Shown one piece after another: positions 60,609 through 64,000 of a stretch of 64,000 nt of DNA (its first letter is position 1; each line of letters starts with the position of its first letter). The notes beneath the pieces are model-generated. The model made no database searches. It was not told where the DNA came from and worked only from the letters and a program-made list of their open reading frames with translations. The stretch spans positions 3,828,901 to 3,892,900 of the forward strand of contig JAQFVV010012507.1 of the NCBI GenBank assembly GCA_028023455.1, in the 5' to 3' direction. The stretch comes from Epiperipatus broadwayi. Taxonomy: Eukaryota; Onychophora; Udeonychophora; Euonychophora; Peripatidae. Made by a program: the position numbers and the translations under genes.

Positions 60609-62101
60609 TGACAGACAAGATTCCATCTATAATTAAAAATTCAAGCCATTTTATTTCAATAATTAAAAACTTAAAACTAACTGGACCTAATTTATTTGGT
60701 AGTTTTGATGTTTCTTCTATGTTTACTAATATTCCTGTTGAAGAATCATTAAATATAAGAGCTCCGTACGATTTACCTGATTTTATTATTCCATTAGAAA
60801 AGCATTGCCTTGAAAATTCATTTTTTGTTTATAATTTTCAAATGTTTAAACAAATTAAAGGACTTTCTATGGGATCCCACTGTCACCTGTCATTGCTGAT
60901 ATTTTCATGGACAATTTTGAAAGTCAAGTATTATGTGCAGCTACTAAAAAACCTTCTATTTGGCTTAGATATGTGAATGATAGTTTTGTCATATGGCCTC
61001 ATGGAATTGATTCTTTAAATTCTTTTTTGGCTTTTATAAATAATTGGCATCCAAATATTAAATTTCTATGGAAGTGGAAAATAACATATCACTTTCTTTT
61101 CTAGATGTTTTAATTGCAAGAAAATGTGATGAAACATTGTCAATATCAATTTATAGAAAATCCACTCATACAACAGATATCTTAATTTTAATTCTCATCA
61201 TCATCCTGCACAAATTTTTTCTGTTGTTAAAAATCTTTTCACTAGAGCTTATAATTTATCTGATAAAGAATATCTTTCTCAAGAAATAGAACTTACAAAA
61301 AGTATTCTGCTTTCTAATAATTATAATAAATACATCATATGTAGGGCTTTATATAACATTAATAATAAAAAGAAAAAAGAGGATAGAATTGACAATTCCT
61401 CTTTTAATAGAGTTATTTTGTCTTAAATTAGGGGGGGTTACTGATAAAATCAGTAGAAAACTATCTTGTTTTAATATAAAGACTACTTTTTCTACTGGCA
61501 AAAAAAATTGGTGATTTTTTTGTATAAACCTAAAGACAGAATATTTTTGGAACACCAAGAAGTTTATGAAATTCCATGTTTTTGGTGCTCAAGAGGCTAT
61601 GTGGGTCAGTATAATAGGCAAATTAATGTCAGAATTAAGGAACCTAGAAATGCTTTTCATCAAAAAATTAGCACATCAGTTTTTACTTCCCATTATTTAG
61701 AAACTGGTTACAAACATAACTTTGACAATACAAAAATACTTGCTAATTTGGAAAGATATGATTTGAGAACTATGAGAGAGTCAATTGAAATATTAAAGAG
61801 ACCTACTGGTTTAAATAGGGCTGATGAAGCACAATGTTTTCCAGCTATGTGGATACCTCTCATTTTATCTAATATTAACTTAAAATTAATAGGTAAAAAT
61901 ACTGAGGGAAATAAACATTTTGATAAGCCTCATACTGTTATGCTGAACCTGAATTTCATTTCTCATCTTGCACACGTTATTTTTTAAGATCTAATGGTTT
62001 CTCTTTCAAAAGTTAACCTTGATAATGGCGGTTGCTAGTCTGTCAAAATATCGGTGTTTAATGGAAAACAACACACAGTACAGCACAAAAAGTTATAATT
62101 T
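60609..62101 (+). pseudogene. PLE-E 5'-truncated copy, plus strand (RT palm to endonuclease)
   Basis: Begins at TDKIPSIIKNSSHF, followed by LFGSFDVSSMFTNIPVEES (RT motif 3), IKGLSMGS with a frameshift to IADIFMDNFESQVL (motif 4), and LRYVNDSFVIWPHG, where the catalytic YVDD reads YVND. The thumb is MEVENNISLSFLDVLIARK (61068 onward). The endonuclease follows: CFWCSRGYVGQYNRQINVRIKE, HYLETGYKHNFDNTKIL, RTMRESIEIL (61508-61987). Several frameshifts and stops separate these. From about 61050 on it is the inverted counterpart of 59550-60608. This family has the common YVGQ/IYRKSTHT wording and is distinct from PLE-A. Confidence 0.85.
62012..62060 (+). ncRNA. Decayed hammerhead-like motif, PLE-E (plus copy)
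   Basis: TTAACC, TTGATAA, TGGC...GCTAGTCTGTC, AAAA, TATC, GGTGTT. The minus copy (59595-59640) preserves more: TTGATAA, TGG...CCATC, GAAA, TATC. Order matches a hammerhead core, but both have core changes and loosely paired stems. Confidence 0.3.
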
Positions 62102-63670
62102 ATCTGCATCATATAACTGTGAAAACATTAAATATAATATTATATATATATATATATTACAAAAATAAAGCTAAACTAGTCAATAAATAATTAAAATTAC
62201 CCCAAATCCAAAACTCAACCAGAGTAGTCAATAAATAAATTAAAAAACCCACCCAATGGCATCACTGCTACAAGCAGACTTATCAAGTATAAGTGTAATT
62301 AAACCATAATGAAGAGAATATTATAAAAAGTTTAGTTATTGTTAAAAAAAATTAAATGAAAGTCAATTTCATTTTCATGAATATTTCTCAAAAGTTTTAA
62401 ATAAGAAAGATAATTTTAATAGTAAAGATTTAGTCCAAGTAAATTAATCTTTTCCTTAAATTTCTTTTAAAAGAATATAAGAAAGATTTGGTTTTAAGTA
62501 GTTAAGACAAAGTTGTTACAGAAGTTACCTCTCTGAAGCTATTAAAAAAACATTTGAATGGTATATTTAAAAATTAATGAAAATAAAAGTATATGCAGTC
62601 TCAACATATGCATATATACATATCAGCAATTGAGAAAGTTGATTTTATTCCATTTCGAATTTTTAATCAAGTTGATATTTGCTTGACTCACATATGCACC
62701 TAAAATTAAAAGTTATAATATATATATATGTGTGTGTGTGTATGTATGCAGTTATATAGTGATATTGTAGATATTTTATCTATTGCATATGAATTTTATA
62801 TATGTTTGGTTTCCTACCAATGATATCTATATTGTAGTAGTTAGCCCTCACTGAGAATTACAAAAAAAAAAAAAGAAAAGATATAAGCAAACTTTAAAAT
62901 AATATTTTTTGGGGTTTTAATCACATATAGTTGCAATTCAAAAAAAAATCTGACTTTACAAATAGAAATCTGTTCTATTTGTTCGACCCCTAACGTTGTT
63001 TTTTGTTTTAAACTGTTTATTATTTTAAAGTTGTTAAGATTAAAAATCTTTTATTCACATTTAAGTAAATATGTTATTTTAAATATAAAGAAAATGATTG
63101 AAATATTAGAGGCAATTATTATAGTTTTGTCATTTCTAAAAATATTTGTGGATTGATATGTACTGAAAAAAACAAAAGAGATGTAAGATTTAAATTTAAT
63201 AGAATTATATTAAAAGTTTATTTATTTAAGTTATATTTTATTATTTTGTTAATATTAAAATAATTTTTAGAAGTAGTTCAATGCAAGTCATTTGAAAACA
63301 AATATTTAAGATGGTATGCAAAATGGGCAATGGAAAATTTTAGTGTCATATGGATTGCTAGAAGATGATGTCTCAAGATAACTATAGTAATTCAGATGTC
63401 ATTAATTTTATGGTAAGGGGGTTCTTTATCCTTAATAAAATAAAAAAAACTTGGTACTTGTTAAAAAAATTTTGACCCAACTATATCCTTTTCTTTTAAT
63501 ACAGATTTTTAAAAAGGGCAATAATATTAAAGTTATTATATATGGTAGTCAACTAGATAAAGATAGTCTGATAGGGCTTGTGAAGTGTTCATTCCACTTG
63601 TCTACATTATGGTCAAGTTTACATCAGAATATAATTTTAAAATAAAACAAAAACCTATTTCACATAAAAG
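62102..63670. other. AT-rich DNA, no recognisable gene
   Basis: No protein similarity seen. It contains a short (AT)n(GT)n tract near 62718-62745 and A-runs. Confidence 0.5.
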
Positions 63671-63673
63671 GAA

Positions 63674-64000
63674 ATTAAAACAGGCAAAACTACCATACAG
63701 TAGTGCCACTCAGTGGAAACCAGAGTAATCAATGGATTCCAGAAGGCTTGTGCATAAAATCCCTATCTAATGCCTACTCATCCAGTATCCCCAAACTAGT
63801 TTCTAGCTTGTGGCTTTCATCATTGAGGAGCCTTGGATATGAGAGTGCTTCACCTGGATGAGTAGGCACTAGATAGGGATTTTATGCATAAGCCTTTTGG
63901 CACCCATTGATTATTCTGACTTGCACTGAATGTCACTACTGTGGGAAGTATTTTACCTATTTTAACAGCTTGAGCAAGCATAAAAAATGGTGGCTATGTG
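63674..64000. mobile_element. Family F element F5, cut by the window end
   Basis: Left part: CATACAGTAGTGCCACTCAG (about 63694), GCTTGTGCATAAAATCCCTA and a minus-oriented unit to about 63850. The right part is a plus-oriented unit (GATGAGTAGGCACTAGATAG, GTCACTACTGTGGGAAGTAT) and a tail GAGCAAGCATAAAAAATGG. Compared with F2, the true right end should lie within about 10-20 bases beyond position 64000. Confidence 0.75.
63788..63829 (-). ncRNA. Hammerhead-like motif in F5
   Basis: Minus strand: TCCTCA, ATGATGA (first core base C to A), A-AGC-CACAA-GCT-A, GAAA, CTAGTT, TGGGGA. Stem I is fully paired over six positions (TCCTCA with TGGGGA, one G-T). Confidence 0.45.

Overview
The window reads as intergenic DNA of an AT-rich invertebrate animal genome. 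By eye G+C is far below 30%. It is full of microsatellites, long A/T runs and degraded transposons of metazoan type: Penelope-like elements (PLEs), non-LTR retrotransposons, a hAT DNA transposon, and palindromic MITE-like or foldback repeats. I cannot name the species. No intact host protein gene is supported. One decayed tRNA-Gly-like sequence is visible.

Layout. 1-7.3 kb: AT-rich DNA with small foldback repeats and one weak promoter-like spot. 7.4-14.95 kb: a PLE family (PLE-A) in four pieces, two on each strand meeting head to head near 11.34 kb. Each strand has a 5'-truncated copy followed head to tail by a longer copy, which is the pseudo-LTR arrangement known for PLEs. One long copy carries a 745-bp insertion flanked by TTAA. 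16.7-19.1 kb: PLE-B, again with a short inverted fragment facing it. 19.4-19.7 kb: a palindromic MITE. 20.1-22.5 kb: PLE-C. 24.2-24.8 kb: first foldback element of family F. 30.0 kb: a perfect 40-bp-arm hairpin. 30.8 kb: tRNA-Gly relic. 33.25-33.88 kb: best copy of family F. 35.4-35.9 kb: MITE. 37.1-39.0 kb: a LINE. 40.8-42.4 kb: an RTE-like LINE on the minus strand. 44.7-51.65 kb: LINE and PLE remnants, with a 3.14-kb hAT element (8-bp target duplication) nested inside a LINE. 52.4-56.9 kb: a Jockey/CR1-like LINE holding two family F insertions with clean target duplications. 59.55-62.1 kb: PLE-E, again two head-to-head inverted copies. 63.7-64.0 kb: a family F copy cut by the window end.

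The main observation is that PLE-A and family F share an RNA-like motif in comparable form. A CTGATGA-like box is followed by a short stem-loop and then GAAA, then a short palindrome (AGTACT in PLE-A, ACTAGT in family F), then a strand that pairs back across the box. This is the layout of a type I hammerhead ribozyme with a minimal, possibly dimer-forming stem III. Family F encodes no protein, has 12-15 bp target duplications and 5'-truncated copies, and occurs in tandem and inverted arrangements like the PLEs. It is therefore a candidate non-autonomous, hammerhead-bearing (retrozyme-like) element moved by PLE machinery. PLE-C, PLE-E and a PLE 3' end near 39.6 kb show more decayed versions of the motif.

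All coding features are relics: each has frameshifts, stops, insertions or damaged catalytic residues. The freshest is PLE-A, whose copies are nearly identical to each other.
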